From Candidatus Fermentibacterota bacterium (GTDB lineage Bacteria > Fermentibacterota > Fermentibacteria > Fermentibacterales > JCC-6): a stretch of 64,000 bases of DNA. The stretch spans positions 1 to 64,000 of the forward strand of contig JAUWSQ010000007.1 in assembly GCA_030609965.1 (NCBI GenBank). The letters run 5' to 3'. The notes under the pieces were generated by a model. The model had not been told where the DNA came from. It made no database searches and saw only the letters and a program-made list of their open reading frames with translations. The position numbers and the translations under genes are program-made. Positions within the stretch are counted from its first letter, which is position 1. Every line of letters starts with the position of its first letter. Positions 16,639 through 25,886 of the stretch are shown piece by piece.

Positions 16639-18474
16639 TTACTCTACCGTTACACTTTTTGCAAGATTTCTGGGTTTATCAACATCACATCCCCTTGCAA
16701 CAGCAATATGATAGGATAAGAGCTGAAGCGGAATTACACTGAGAAGAGGAACAAGCATGTCCGGCGCTTCGGGAACCCATATAATCCAGTCTGAAACCGA
16801 TTCAATATCGGTATCTCCTTCGGTAGCAATGGCAAGGACCCTGCCATGTCTTGCCCTTACTACCTGAATATTGGAGATAATCTTGTCGTAGGCTGCGCCC
16901 TTTACGGCAATCACAGCAATGGGCATCATCTCATCGATAAGAGCTATGGGTCCGTGCTTCATTTCAGCTGCCGGGTAGCCTTCAGCATGAATGTAGGATA
17001 TTTCCTTAAGCTTAAGAGCACCTTCGAGGGCTACCGGGTAGTTCACTCCCCTGCCAAGGTAAAGGAAATTTCTAGCGTAGGTGAATTCCTTGGCAATCTC
17101 AGCTATGCTGCTGGAATTCTCCAGAATCTTCCTGACCTTGTCAGGTATTGCCATGATCTCTCGGACAAGTTCAAGCCCCTGTTTACGGTTAAGAGTATGC
17201 CTGGCTCGTCCAAGGGCAAAGGCTATCAGGATAAGAGCCATCACCTGCGAAGTGAATGCCTTTGTTGACGCAACTCCGATCTCGGGACCTGCGTGGATAT
17301 AAACTCCGGCATCCGTTTCGCGGGCTATGGTTGAACCCACTACATTCACAATACCGAGGGTGCGGCATTTCTTCTCTTTAGCAAGTTTCAGGGCGGCCAG
17401 TGTATCCGCTGTCTCACCGCTCTGGCTGATTACAATCATTACAGTATCCGGAGACAGAACAGGGTCCCGGTATCGGAACTCGGAAGCGTACTCTACCTGG
17501 ACGGGGATTCTTGCATAAGCCTCGATAAGGTACTTGCCTATGGAAGCTGCATGCCAGGAGGTTCCACAGGCAGTTATTACAATCCTGCTTATGGATCTCA
17601 TATCCTCCTCGGACATCTGCAGACCTCCAAGGTGCGCCGTACCCTGAACCAGATCCAGTCTGCCTCTGAAAGCGTTTGTGAGTGATTCAGGCTGGCTGTA
17701 AATCTCTTTCAGCATGAAATGGGAGTATCCGTCCTTTTCGATATCCGCGATATCCCAGTCTACATATTCGATCCGTTCACGTATCAGGGATTGATGACCG
17801 TTATCCGACTGAATCCCTTCGAGGTTCACCTCAATAACTTCACCCTCTTCGAGGTAGATCACGTCCCTGGTGTGGGATACGATGGCAGCAACGTCACTTG
17901 CTACGAAATACTCCTTATCACCTATACCGGCTACAAGGGGACTGCCGTAACGGGCTGCTACCAGTGTATTCGGTTCATCTGCGGAGAGAACAGCAATTCC
18001 GTATGCGCCATGGACCAAGGCAAGTGCGTCTTTCACAGCGGTGAAGAGTCTCTTCCCTCTCGCGACTTCCTGGCTTATCAGCATCGGCAGTACTTCAGAA
18101 TCGGTTTCCGATTCGAACTTGACCCCCGCGCTGATAAGATCCTTCCTCAGTGACATGAAATTCTCAATAATTCCGTTATGAACAACGGCTATCCTTCCCG
18201 CCTGATCGAGATGAGGATGAGCGTTAGTATAGGAAGGTTCACCATGTGTAGCCCATCGAGTATGAGCTATTCCCATAGTTGATGATGCGGCATTTCCCGG
18301 ATCAATATCTTCGAGATCACTGACCCGTCCTTCACATTTCTTTATAAAGAGATTTCCTTCATTCTGAAGTGCGTATCCTGCTGAATCGTAACCTCTGTAT
18401 TCAAGACGCTTCAGTCCCGCAAGGAGTATGTCCCTGGCGGGTTTGTATCCAACGTATCCGACTATTCCACACAT
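16639..18474 (-). CDS. glmS: Glutamine-fructose-6-phosphate aminotransferase (isomerizing)
   Basis: 611 aa, standard length. Makes glucosamine-6-phosphate from fructose-6-phosphate and glutamine, the first step of amino-sugar synthesis for peptidoglycan and LPS. The N-terminal glutaminase has the catalytic Cys2 (MCGIVGYVGYK) and the TRWATHGEPSYTNAHPH loop. Two SIS domains follow (ITACGTSWHAA, SQSGETADTLAAL) and the C-terminus PRNLAKSVTVE is the conserved isomerase tail. It overlaps glmM by 13 bp, so no upstream glmS ribozyme is possible here. Confidence 0.98.
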   Translation of the reverse strand: MCGIVGYVGYKPARDILLAGLKRLEYRGYDSAGYALQNEGNLFIKKCEGRVSDLEDIDPGNAASSTMGIAHTRWATHGEPSYTNAHPHLDQAGRIAVVHNGIIENFMSLRKDLISAGVKFESETDSEVLPMLISQEVARGKRLFTAVKDALALVHGAYGIAVLSADEPNTLVAARYGSPLVAGIGDKEYFVASDVAAIVSHTRDVIYLEEGEVIEVNLEGIQSDNGHQSLIRERIEYVDWDIADIEKDGYSHFMLKEIYSQPESLTNAFRGRLDLVQGTAHLGGLQMSEEDMRSISRIVITACGTSWHAASIGKYLIEAYARIPVQVEYASEFRYRDPVLSPDTVMIVISQSGETADTLAALKLAKEKKCRTLGIVNVVGSTIARETDAGVYIHAGPEIGVASTKAFTSQVMALILIAFALGRARHTLNRKQGLELVREIMAIPDKVRKILENSSSIAEIAKEFTYARNFLYLGRGVNYPVALEGALKLKEISYIHAEGYPAAEMKHGPIALIDEMMPIAVIAVKGAAYDKIISNIQVVRARHGRVLAIATEGDTDIESVSDWIIWVPEAPDMLVPLLSVIPLQLLSYHIAVARGCDVDKPRNLAKSVTVE

Positions 18475-19808
18475 ACACTCTCCATTGCTTCGCGGAAAAT
18501 ACGAAAATCCTTTTCAATGTAACTATTATCCCTGTTCTCCGCAATGAACCTGACCACTGGTTCTGTACCCGACGGTCTGATATGCATCCAGCCGCCATCC
18601 CTGCCGTACCATAGGCCATCTCTTGTATCGTCCGGGGGACCGTACAATTCCAGCAGTCTTGCTCGCAGAGGATCAAATCCAGTTCTGAGAGGCAGCTTCT
18701 TCTTGAACATGGTATAGGATGGATAACTGTCCGTCCAGCCTCCAATGCTGGAATCAGGATTATCTCTGAGAAATGAAACCGCGCATGCCATTGCGACACC
18801 ACTGTCCCTTCCGGCATGAAAAGCCCTGTCGATCACGCCGCCGTTGCCCTCTCCGCCTGTGATAGCACCGTATTTTTCCATCTCCTCCACTACGTTCACT
18901 TCGCCCACAGGGCTGCGGTAGAGCCTGCAGCCATGTTTCGCGGCGGCATCCTCTGCCAGTCTGGAGGTTGAAAGATTAACAACAGCCGGTCCTGGTCTGA
19001 CTGAAAGAATAAAATCTATAGCCAGAGCCACCGTGTAATCTTCACCGATTATTCTTCCGTTCTCATCTACAAGGGCAAGTCTGTCTCCATCGGGGTCGAA
19101 GGCAAAACCTACATCGGCGTTCTCGTTAATAACAGCCCTGGAAAGCTCTTCCAGACTTTCAACGGTAGGTTCCGCCATTCGCGGAAAGTCTCCGGAAGGC
19201 GTCATTTCAGAATTGATAATCGTGAAATCAACTCCAAGTCTTTCCATCAGCATCGGGGCAAACGAGACAGCGGCTCCGCCGGTAACATCAAGCACTGCCC
19301 TCAGCGGCCTTCCTTCAGATACCAGCCACGGTATTGAAAGTATGCCTTCGATATGTCTTTCCACCGAACCTTTCAATTCTTCCGGTATTCCAACTGTTCT
19401 ATAATCCGCATACTCCAGGTCCGAGCCAAGCAGATCCATCAAACGCTTCCTGTCTGGGGATCTGAGAAATATACCATCAGCCCCGATAAGTTTCAGTGCG
19501 TTCCAGCAGCCCGGATTGTGGCTTGAAGTAATAGCTATTCCACCGCGAATTCCCTCTCCCATGGCTTCAAGCTGCACCGTTGGGGTGGGGACGATACCAA
19601 GAAGAACGGGGTCACAACCAACGGACATAAGCCCTGCAGTTACCGCAGCCTCTACGGCCGGTCCGCTTCTTCTGGTGTCTCTGCCTACGATAACAGGTCC
19701 AGCGCCGACAAGAACTCCGAACGCGGAGGCGAATTCCACCACATCAGCAATAGTAAGGGAAGCGCCAAATATGCCCCTGATTCCGGATCCGCTGATAATT
19801 GGTTTCAT
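18462..19808 (-). CDS. glmM: Phosphoglucosamine mutase
   Basis: 448 aa, alpha-D-phosphohexomutase fold. The phosphoserine loop is ITSSHNPG (about residue 100), the metal site is DPDGDRLAL, the sugar loop is GEGNGGVI and the phosphate loop RPSGTEPVVRF. The N-terminus ISGSGIRGIFG is normal. Overlap with glmS makes glucosamine-6-P to glucosamine-1-P the likely reaction, although the archaeal/bacterial PMM/PGM class also fits the sequence. A tRNA-Thr gene lies just upstream. Confidence 0.92.
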   Translation of the reverse strand: MKPIISGSGIRGIFGASLTIADVVEFASAFGVLVGAGPVIVGRDTRRSGPAVEAAVTAGLMSVGCDPVLLGIVPTPTVQLEAMGEGIRGGIAITSSHNPGCWNALKLIGADGIFLRSPDRKRLMDLLGSDLEYADYRTVGIPEELKGSVERHIEGILSIPWLVSEGRPLRAVLDVTGGAAVSFAPMLMERLGVDFTIINSEMTPSGDFPRMAEPTVESLEELSRAVINENADVGFAFDPDGDRLALVDENGRIIGEDYTVALAIDFILSVRPGPAVVNLSTSRLAEDAAAKHGCRLYRSPVGEVNVVEEMEKYGAITGGEGNGGVIDRAFHAGRDSGVAMACAVSFLRDNPDSSIGGWTDSYPSYTMFKKKLPLRTGFDPLRARLLELYGPPDDTRDGLWYGRDGGWMHIRPSGTEPVVRFIAENRDNSYIEKDFRIFREAMESVCVE

Positions 19809-19827
19809 AAATCTTCCTTAGGAGATC

Positions 19828-19903
19828 TGGAGCCGGCGAACGGAATCGAACCGTTGACCTGCGCATTACGAATGCGCTGCTCTGCCAGCTGAGCTACGCC
19901 GGC
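19828..19903 (-). tRNA. tRNA-Thr (anticodon CGT)
   Basis: 76 nt with encoded CCA. Acceptor GCCGGCG/CGCCGGC, D-arm GCTCAGCTGGCAGAGC, anticodon stem GCGCA/TGCGC with loop TTCGTAA, giving CGT, and T-arm GGTTCGATTCC. Codon read: ACG. Confidence 0.96.
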
Positions 19904-19950
19904 TCCGGAGCAATGGATATTATTGAATAATTCACAGTTCGTCAATAATG

Positions 19951-20577
19951 TCAGAATATAGACCCGGGGCCCCCGAACAGGCTCACGGGAAACGTTACGC
20001 AGAACTGAGAGCTTCCCAGATCAGCTTCCGCTGCGGGATAAATCGATGATTCCTGCCCATCTATTATTGCGTTGTCGGTCTTGAAACCGGCAAAAGACCT
20101 TCTATACTCAAGCCTGCCTGAGAGGGGTCCTGCAAGGACTACCTCAGCGCCGACGGTAAATGTAAAACCTGCTGAATTCCCTTCCGCTTCGACGAATTCC
20201 CCGAAATCATCCGTTCCACTGTACTTTCCAGTTATGAATACTCCTCCAGCTCCCGCGAAAAGGGAGAACCTGTTGAACACTTCATACTTCGCAAGCGGCA
20301 TGATTGAAATAAGGAATGCGCTCAATTCACCATCCCATCCGAGTGGAGAAGAATTCTTCCAGAAGTATTCACCTGATATTCTGAAATCCAGTATTCCAGG
20401 TGCATCGATATCTACGGCTAGACCTGCAGATGTTCCCGGAGTGAGAAACCTGTTTTCGTAAACGGAATCAATCGGAGCCAGATTTGATATCATCGGACCC
20501 GCACTTACCGAGATGCCATCGAAAGCGAACACGTATGAGAAGCAAAGCAAAAGCGCGATAGTGGCAACGATCTTCAT
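19951..20577 (-). CDS. Probable outer-membrane beta-barrel protein
   Basis: 208 aa. Signal peptide at 1-18 (ATIALLLCFSYVFA). The mature part alternates polar and hydrophobic residues with many aromatic girdle residues (LDFRISGEYFWK, FSLFAGAGGVFITGKY, GFTFTVGAEVVLAGPLSGRLEYRRSF), as in eight-strand OmpA/OmpX-like barrels. It ends in GPGSIF, with the terminal Phe typical of barrel substrates. No function can be assigned. It overlaps leuD by 4 bp, odd company for a biosynthetic operon. Confidence 0.75.
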   Translation of the reverse strand: MKIVATIALLLCFSYVFAFDGISVSAGPMISNLAPIDSVYENRFLTPGTSAGLAVDIDAPGILDFRISGEYFWKNSSPLGWDGELSAFLISIMPLAKYEVFNRFSLFAGAGGVFITGKYSGTDDFGEFVEAEGNSAGFTFTVGAEVVLAGPLSGRLEYRRSFAGFKTDNAIIDGQESSIYPAAEADLGSSQFCVTFPVSLFGGPGSIF

Positions 20578-21068
20578 ACTCCATCTCCCCGGGTGTACTG
20601 CTTCTTTATATGGCTAAGCAGCCCTCCATCCTTGAGAATTTCAAGCATCTCATCCGGCAGCGATGGGAAACTGAACACTCTGTCTCCCACACGCACCTCC
20701 CCGGCTGCAGGATCAACCGCGACCACGTCACCTTCAGAATAATACTCCACAGCTTCCGGGCTCTGGATCAGAAGAAGTCCCTGGTTAATCGCGCTCCTGT
20801 AGAATATCCTCGCAAATGATGAAGCGATTACAGCCTTAAGCCCGATATGTTTCAGCCCCAGGGAAGGATGTTCCCTGCTTGATCCGCATCCGAAGTTCTC
20901 CCCGGCGATTATGATATCTCCGGATTGAACGGCCCCTGCAAAGGAAGGATCAAGATCCTCAAGCAGATGCTCTATTATCTCAGGACCTGTGGAGCAGGTG
21001 TAAGTATACTTTCCCGGAAAAAGCAGATCTGTGTTAATGTCGCTCTGGGGATAGTGAAATACGTTCAT
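20574..21068 (-). CDS. leuD: 3-isopropylmalate dehydratase small subunit
   Basis: 164 aa, the short LeuD form common in anaerobes and archaea. Swivelling domain of the aconitase superfamily: IIIAGENFGCGSSREHPSLGLKHIGLKAVIASSFARIFYRSAINQG region, with the substrate loop GCGSSREH. Works with the large subunit encoded just upstream (4-bp ATGA overlap). Homoaconitase or a dimethylmalate dehydratase subunit would look similar, and no leuA or leuB is in the window. Confidence 0.9.
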   Translation of the reverse strand: MNVFHYPQSDINTDLLFPGKYTYTCSTGPEIIEHLLEDLDPSFAGAVQSGDIIIAGENFGCGSSREHPSLGLKHIGLKAVIASSFARIFYRSAINQGLLLIQSPEAVEYYSEGDVVAVDPAAGEVRVGDRVFSFPSLPDEMLEILKDGGLLSHIKKQYTRGDGV

Positions 21069-22324
21069 CTAAGTACCTCCCGGGGATCGCGTACCTCACC
21101 CGTCAAGGCCGATACGGCTGCTGTCTCGGGGCTGGACAGGTATATCTCAGCTTCTTTCTCACCCATTCTTCCCTTGAAATTCCTGTTTGCAGTAGATAGA
21201 CATATCTCACCCGGAGCAAGGGCGCCCTGGTGTGCACCTAGGCAGGGACCGCAGCCCGGCGGCAGTACAACTGCCCCCGCACTGACAAGATCCTGCACGA
21301 TACCCATCTTCATAGCCTTTAAGTACTCCATCCTGGAGGCCGGGGCAACCAGCATCCTTACAGAGGAGTGAATCTTCTCTCCTCTTAGAATATCGGCTGC
21401 CGCCTTGAGGTCTTCAACTCTGCCGTTCGTGCACGTCCCAAGTAAGATCTGGTCGATCTTCAAACCGGCCATCTTTTCAACTGGAACAACATTGTCCACC
21501 TGATGTGGGCATGCTATAACGGGGACAATATTCTCAAGATCGTACTCCAATGTCCTGGCATATTCGGCATCGAAATCGCTCCAGACAGCGTCGGTGATGT
21601 CCAGGTCCATATTTTCAAAGTATTTGCTTGTCTCGCTGTTGGCGGGGAACGCAGCGATTTTCGCCCCCATCTCGATTCCCATATTGGCGATTGTCATCCT
21701 GTCGCACATTCGGAGTCCGCCAACAGCGGGTCCGTTGAACTCGACAGCCATGTAATTCGCTCCACCGGCACCAACATCTCCCACGATAGTCAGTATCAGA
21801 TCCTTGGCGGAAACCCCGGCGGTAAAAGCTCCGGTAAGTTCGATATTTATCGTTTGGGGCACTTTGAACCAGGTTCGTCCGGTTATCCAGATGCCGGCTG
21901 CTTCAGTTCTATCGATACCTGTTGCAAAGCAGTTGAATGCGCCATAAGTGCATGTATGGCTGTCACTGCCAACGACAATCGATCCGGGTTTTACCAGCCC
22001 CATCTCGGGCATGACCTGGTGGCAGACACCCGTTCCGATATCGTAGAAGTTCACTATACCCTGCTCTTTAACGAACTCCCTTACCTTCTTATGGCCTGCG
22101 GCGTGCTTGCTGGAAGCGGCTGGAATAACGTGATCAAGTACAATGGCTATCTTCCCGGGGTACTTCACCCTGCCTCCAGGAACAGTGGATTCGAACTTGC
22201 CGATAATCGCCGAACTGTTATCATGGGTTAGAATGTAATCAGGTTCGACAAATAATATTTCGCCCTCTCTGACCTTCTTGCCGGCAGCCCGGCTGAGGAT
22301 TTTGATCGCAAAAGTTTCTCCCAT
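21065..22324 (-). CDS. leuC: 3-isopropylmalate dehydratase large subunit
   Basis: 419 aa, the archaeal/anaerobe LeuC class. The 4Fe-4S ligands are visible: Cys in LLGTCTNGRVED and the pair in PPGCGPCLGAHQG. Other aconitase-family features are VGSDSHTCTYGAFNCFATGI and VEFNGPAVGGL. Isomerises 2- and 3-isopropylmalate in leucine synthesis, together with LeuD. The family also contains homoaconitase and 2,3-dimethylmalate dehydratase, so the exact substrate is not proven. First gene of leuC-leuD. Confidence 0.9.
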   Translation of the reverse strand: MGETFAIKILSRAAGKKVREGEILFVEPDYILTHDNSSAIIGKFESTVPGGRVKYPGKIAIVLDHVIPAASSKHAAGHKKVREFVKEQGIVNFYDIGTGVCHQVMPEMGLVKPGSIVVGSDSHTCTYGAFNCFATGIDRTEAAGIWITGRTWFKVPQTINIELTGAFTAGVSAKDLILTIVGDVGAGGANYMAVEFNGPAVGGLRMCDRMTIANMGIEMGAKIAAFPANSETSKYFENMDLDITDAVWSDFDAEYARTLEYDLENIVPVIACPHQVDNVVPVEKMAGLKIDQILLGTCTNGRVEDLKAAADILRGEKIHSSVRMLVAPASRMEYLKAMKMGIVQDLVSAGAVVLPPGCGPCLGAHQGALAPGEICLSTANRNFKGRMGEKEAEIYLSSPETAAVSALTGEVRDPREVLR

Positions 22325-22442
22325 CTACAGAACCTTTCTTCAAGAATATTCGTGCGCATGATCGATTCAGTATAGTACGAATTATACAATCAGTTCCGGG
22401 AGTAGTAACCCCGGATAGAAATATGAACAGGGAAGGGCTTTT

Positions 22443-23915
22443 ATGAGATCAGTTACAGGAAGAAAAAACGTAACGGAGATGTGCGCTGACCTTCTCCAGG
22501 ACGAATCAAACCTGTCAGGCGCGTGGTGCGAAACCGCTGTCTGGCCTGAAAATACAGATGAAGCCAGGGAATTTATCAAAGATTGTTCCAGGAGAGGAAT
22601 TCCTTTAACGGTTTCAGGCGGCTTAACAGGTATAACCGGGGGAGCTCTCCCGGAGGGAGGCTCTGTGATATCCGCATCAGCTCTGAAGGATATCAGGCTT
22701 CTCGATAACGGCAACATAGCGGCCGGTGCTGGTGTAACGATTGAAGAGCTCAATTCCTATATTTCTGCGAATGCGGATGGCTTTTTCTACCCCCCGGACA
22801 CTACGGAAGAAACGGCTTCTGTAGGAGGCACAATCGCCACCAATGCCTCGGGAGCGGACAGCTTTCTGTACGGGGCGACAAGAAAATGGGTGGAAGGCCT
22901 CCAGATCGTGCTCCCGGGCGGTAAGCTTCTCAGTATAAAAAGGGGCATGCATGTGTTCGAGAACCGCACCTGCACCCATCCCCTTCTGGGAACAATTCAT
23001 CTACCCGCACTGCGTAGAGAACAGCCGCCCAAGAACGCTGCAGGATATTACAATCGCTCCAACATGGATCTGATAGATCTCTTCATCGGTTCCGAAGGAA
23101 CACTTGGTTTTATTGCAGAAGCCGAACTGAAACTGGCACCGGAGCCTCTGTACGTTATCGATCTTGCAGTATTCCCCGAAAACCCGGATTCTTTCTGGGA
23201 GCTCTACGGATCACTGCTGCATGCCCCTGAACCCCTCCGGATAAGAGCACTGGAAATTATGGATGACAGATGTATGGATTTTCTGAGGTCTCATCCTGGG
23301 GAACTCCCGCTTCCTCCCACGGATGCCCTCTTCTGTCTGCTTCTCAGAGCAGAGGCCGACAGCGATGAACATCTCGAGGAAACCCTCGTAACACTGGATG
23401 ATATGCTTGTCTCATCGAATTCAAGCCCTGAGACAGCATGGGGTGGCTTTGAACCCTCCGAAAGAAAGAGAATCAAGGATTTCAGACACGCCCTGCCCGA
23501 AGCTGTCAATCACTGCATCGCAGAATCCAGGAGGAAGTACCCCTCAATACATAAATTCGGTTCCGATGGCGCAGTCGAACTGCCCCGGTTTGAAGAGTAC
23601 TTCGCGCGGGTAACGAGCATCCTCGAGAAAAGAGGTCTGCCTTTCGTTATCTTCGGTCACGCCGGACAGGGACACATTCATGCCAATGCGATGCCGGAAG
23701 ACCCGCAGCAGATGTTCCTTGCTGAAGAGGCTATGAGGGAAATAGCGGCTGCGGCGGTGGAAATGGGCGGCACGGTATCCGCCGAACACGGATTGGGAAA
23801 ACTGAAACTCGACTATCTCAAGCTGATGTATGGAGAGGATGAGATCAGAGGAATGGAAGCCATTAGAAGGGTTATCGACCCGGATCACCTGATGGGGTCA
23901 GGCCTCAAATCTTAG
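22443..23915 (+). CDS. FAD-binding oxidase of the GlcD/lactate dehydrogenase type
   Basis: 490 aa. The N-terminal FAD-binding domain (FAD_binding_4; PCMH fold) covers about 35-210, with GGLTGITGGALPEGGSVIS, SVGGTIATNASGADSFLYG and GSEGTLGFIAEAELKL. The C-terminal FAD-linked oxidase domain has VIFGHAGQGHIHANAMP, a metal-ligand HxGxGHxH motif, and VSAEHGLGKLK. Such enzymes oxidise 2-hydroxy acids such as D-lactate, glycolate or 2-hydroxyglutarate. No partner Fe-S subunit (GlcF) is adjacent. A REP-like motif directly follows the stop. Confidence 0.92.
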   Translation: MRSVTGRKNVTEMCADLLQDESNLSGAWCETAVWPENTDEAREFIKDCSRRGIPLTVSGGLTGITGGALPEGGSVISASALKDIRLLDNGNIAAGAGVTIEELNSYISANADGFFYPPDTTEETASVGGTIATNASGADSFLYGATRKWVEGLQIVLPGGKLLSIKRGMHVFENRTCTHPLLGTIHLPALRREQPPKNAAGYYNRSNMDLIDLFIGSEGTLGFIAEAELKLAPEPLYVIDLAVFPENPDSFWELYGSLLHAPEPLRIRALEIMDDRCMDFLRSHPGELPLPPTDALFCLLLRAEADSDEHLEETLVTLDDMLVSSNSSPETAWGGFEPSERKRIKDFRHALPEAVNHCIAESRRKYPSIHKFGSDGAVELPRFEEYFARVTSILEKRGLPFVIFGHAGQGHIHANAMPEDPQQMFLAEEAMREIAAAAVEMGGTVSAEHGLGKLKLDYLKLMYGEDEIRGMEAIRRVIDPDHLMGSGLKS

Positions 23916-23920
23916 CAAAA

Positions 23921-23936
23921 GGGGTCAGGCACCAAA
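23921..23936 (+). repeat. REP-like motif half-site
   Basis: GGGGTCAGGCACCAAA lies 5 bases after the oxidase stop and continues directly into an orphan sorting-domain fragment. It combines the GGGGTCAG and GGCACCAAA parts of the larger palindromic element at 58966-59047. The oxidase's own last codons also contain GGGGTCAGGCCT. Confidence 0.55.
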
Positions 23937-23939
23937 CGC

Positions 23940-24134
23940 TTGATTGCTGAGGATGTTGAGCTTCTTGTATACGATCTTTCAGGTAAGATTGTTCGTGTAC
24001 TTACTGAGCGGAATGGAAATTCCTTCATCTGGGATGGCTGTGATTCATCCGGCCATGAAGCTCCATCCGGTACATATATCATCCGAGGGATTGTTGAAGA
24101 GAAGTCAGCTACTGTGAGATTTGTGAAGCTATAA
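23940..24134 (+). pseudogene. Orphan C-terminal sorting-domain fragment
   Basis: About 64 codons encoding the end of a Type IX-like sorting/FlgD-like domain: VELLVYDLSGKIVRVL, FIWDGCDSSG, PSGTYIIRGIV and a TVRFVKL end. Functional examples in this window carry it behind hundreds of residues of exported protein. Here there is no signal peptide or passenger; the frame begins abruptly after the REP-like motif. It is the 3' remnant of a lost secreted-protein gene. Confidence 0.75.
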
Positions 24135-24144
24135 CTTTTGCCGG

Positions 24145-25881
24145 TTATCTCACATCCGGGTAATCACTGATTATCCTGCAGCCTCTGGTAAAATCCTTCT
24201 CCCTGCTGATGCGGATACTTTCGGCGATTACATCCCGCATATCTGAGACGATTTCGTGGAGTTCGGCACCGGATACACCCGGAAACTCCCTCTCCAGATA
24301 ATCTCTCTGGAAAACTGAAAGTTTCTCAGGATTGCTCGAGAGGCATTCCAGTGTGAAATACCTTACATGGAACCTGTAAGTCTCGATAGCCTTGAGCCTG
24401 TGCGCTTCGGTAAGATAATTCTTACCAAGACCGGAGATATCCGATTCCGTGTATACCTCTTTCACCGATTTAACCTCAAACTTATGCAGTGAATTCATCA
24501 TCATTCTGATGGTATCTTCCCGGATGATTTTATCATCGGATTTCCAGTGCATGGCACGGTTTCTGGATATGTACTTCTCCTCGTTCCTGTGTACTGCGAA
24601 GAGGTTATCGGAGAGTACCCATCCCGGAATGATCTGATTGAAGGCGGGCTGCATACCGTCAATTGAATCGAATGGCTCGCAGATAAGTGAAAATGGAAAT
24701 TCGACTCTCTGGGGTAATGTCGTTACACCTGTTGCTATTATGCTGTATGGAGCCTGCGAATAATCAGCCGGGAACTTCACGGAACATGCCAGTCCGAAGA
24801 ACATACCCTCTCCGGGTCTGATCTCCTGGTCGGGAAGCCTTGAAGTATGGTTGCTTCCAACGTTTGCTCCGTAACCGATGTTTCCCCTCCCCTCAGGCCA
24901 CCTGGCAGCTATCAGGAGAGACTGGTGATGAGCCGAAGTAAAAGGGCCGGCAAGTGATGCTGTGATTTCACCTTCCGCCAGTACCGAATTGGGTCCGAGG
25001 AAGGATAATGTAAGCTTGCCCTGCTTCTCGACCACTGATGCTTCCCCTACAACGGACTTCTCAACTATGGCCATTGAATCAACTCTGGAGCCCCATTTCA
25101 GTATTGAATCCCTCACAAGGGCTCCGTCCAGTATTGAAGCCGGATTCAACTCTCCGCCCAGTACGGTACTGTTTCTCACCGCGCACGCGTTCTGTATGGA
25201 AACCCAGGAACCGATAAAGCAGTTTTCCAGAACAGGTGTATCCTGAATATTGCAGGCTTCCCCGATGATCCCTCTTTTTCTCGATCTCAGCTCCGACAGG
25301 AACCCATCGAGATATGTACGGTAGACAGCAAGATTATCATCTCTATCAGCACCTCCCGAAAGGACAGCTGCAAGATCTGTATCAATGCATGGTGAAGATG
25401 GAACATTTCTCTCCCCGGTTTCAACACCGAGTTCAAGCACGGTTCCGCTGCCGCACATGGAATCCTGTTCGTAAGTGATCCTGCCGCAGTTCTCTATGAC
25501 GACTCCCTCTCCTAAACGAAGATTTCGAAGCAGGCTGGTGGATACTATCCGGCATCCGGGAAGAACTTCCACGTTATCGAGGCTGCTGCTGCTGAGAATT
25601 GGATCAACCCTGTTGCCTTCAATCTCAGCCGGAGTCATGGCTATCCGGACCTCACCTCTGAAAACAGAGTTCCGGACAGAATCAAGTACTGCTTCTCTGA
25701 ATACTTTTACCAGGGACCAGTTTTCCGATGAGTTACCGTTCTCTTCAAGAAGTTCGATCTGGGAATCGGTCAGGGATATCCAGTCTTCAGGAGTATCACC
25801 GACCATGAACATCTCATCTGAGATCAGCTGGAACCTTTCACTGAGCATTCGATCGAAATCCATATTTCCCTGCATCCCCAA
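24145..25881 (-). CDS. DUF4954-family beta-helix protein
   Basis: 578 aa, cytosolic (no signal). Residues ~75-330 show hexapeptide-like repeats of a left-handed beta-helix (VEVLPGCRIVSTSLLRNLRLGEGVVIENC, LENCFIGSWVSIQNACAVRNSTVLGG). A conserved central part, GYGANVGSNHTSRLPDQEIRPGEGMFFGL, and a helical C-terminus follow. This matches DUF4954, widespread in Bacteroidetes, spirochaetes and related groups, and related to sugar nucleotidyl- or acyltransferases; activity unknown. It ends beside an orphan sorting-domain fragment and has 5 bases to pepD upstream. Confidence 0.85.
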   Translation of the reverse strand: MGMQGNMDFDRMLSERFQLISDEMFMVGDTPEDWISLTDSQIELLEENGNSSENWSLVKVFREAVLDSVRNSVFRGEVRIAMTPAEIEGNRVDPILSSSSLDNVEVLPGCRIVSTSLLRNLRLGEGVVIENCGRITYEQDSMCGSGTVLELGVETGERNVPSSPCIDTDLAAVLSGGADRDDNLAVYRTYLDGFLSELRSRKRGIIGEACNIQDTPVLENCFIGSWVSIQNACAVRNSTVLGGELNPASILDGALVRDSILKWGSRVDSMAIVEKSVVGEASVVEKQGKLTLSFLGPNSVLAEGEITASLAGPFTSAHHQSLLIAARWPEGRGNIGYGANVGSNHTSRLPDQEIRPGEGMFFGLACSVKFPADYSQAPYSIIATGVTTLPQRVEFPFSLICEPFDSIDGMQPAFNQIIPGWVLSDNLFAVHRNEEKYISRNRAMHWKSDDKIIREDTIRMMMNSLHKFEVKSVKEVYTESDISGLGKNYLTEAHRLKAIETYRFHVRYFTLECLSSNPEKLSVFQRDYLEREFPGVSGAELHEIVSDMRDVIAESIRISREKDFTRGCRIISDYPDVR

Positions 25882-25886
25882 GCCCC

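Noticed and set aside
16639-18474. glmS riboswitch/ribozyme
   Set aside because: glmS overlaps glmM by 13 bp, so no leader is available, and no ribozyme core sequence is visible.
20574-22324. Aconitase or homoaconitase assignment for the two-subunit dehydratase
   Set aside because: Not excluded, but sequence length and motifs fit the LeuC/LeuD class best; kept as an alternative in the entries.
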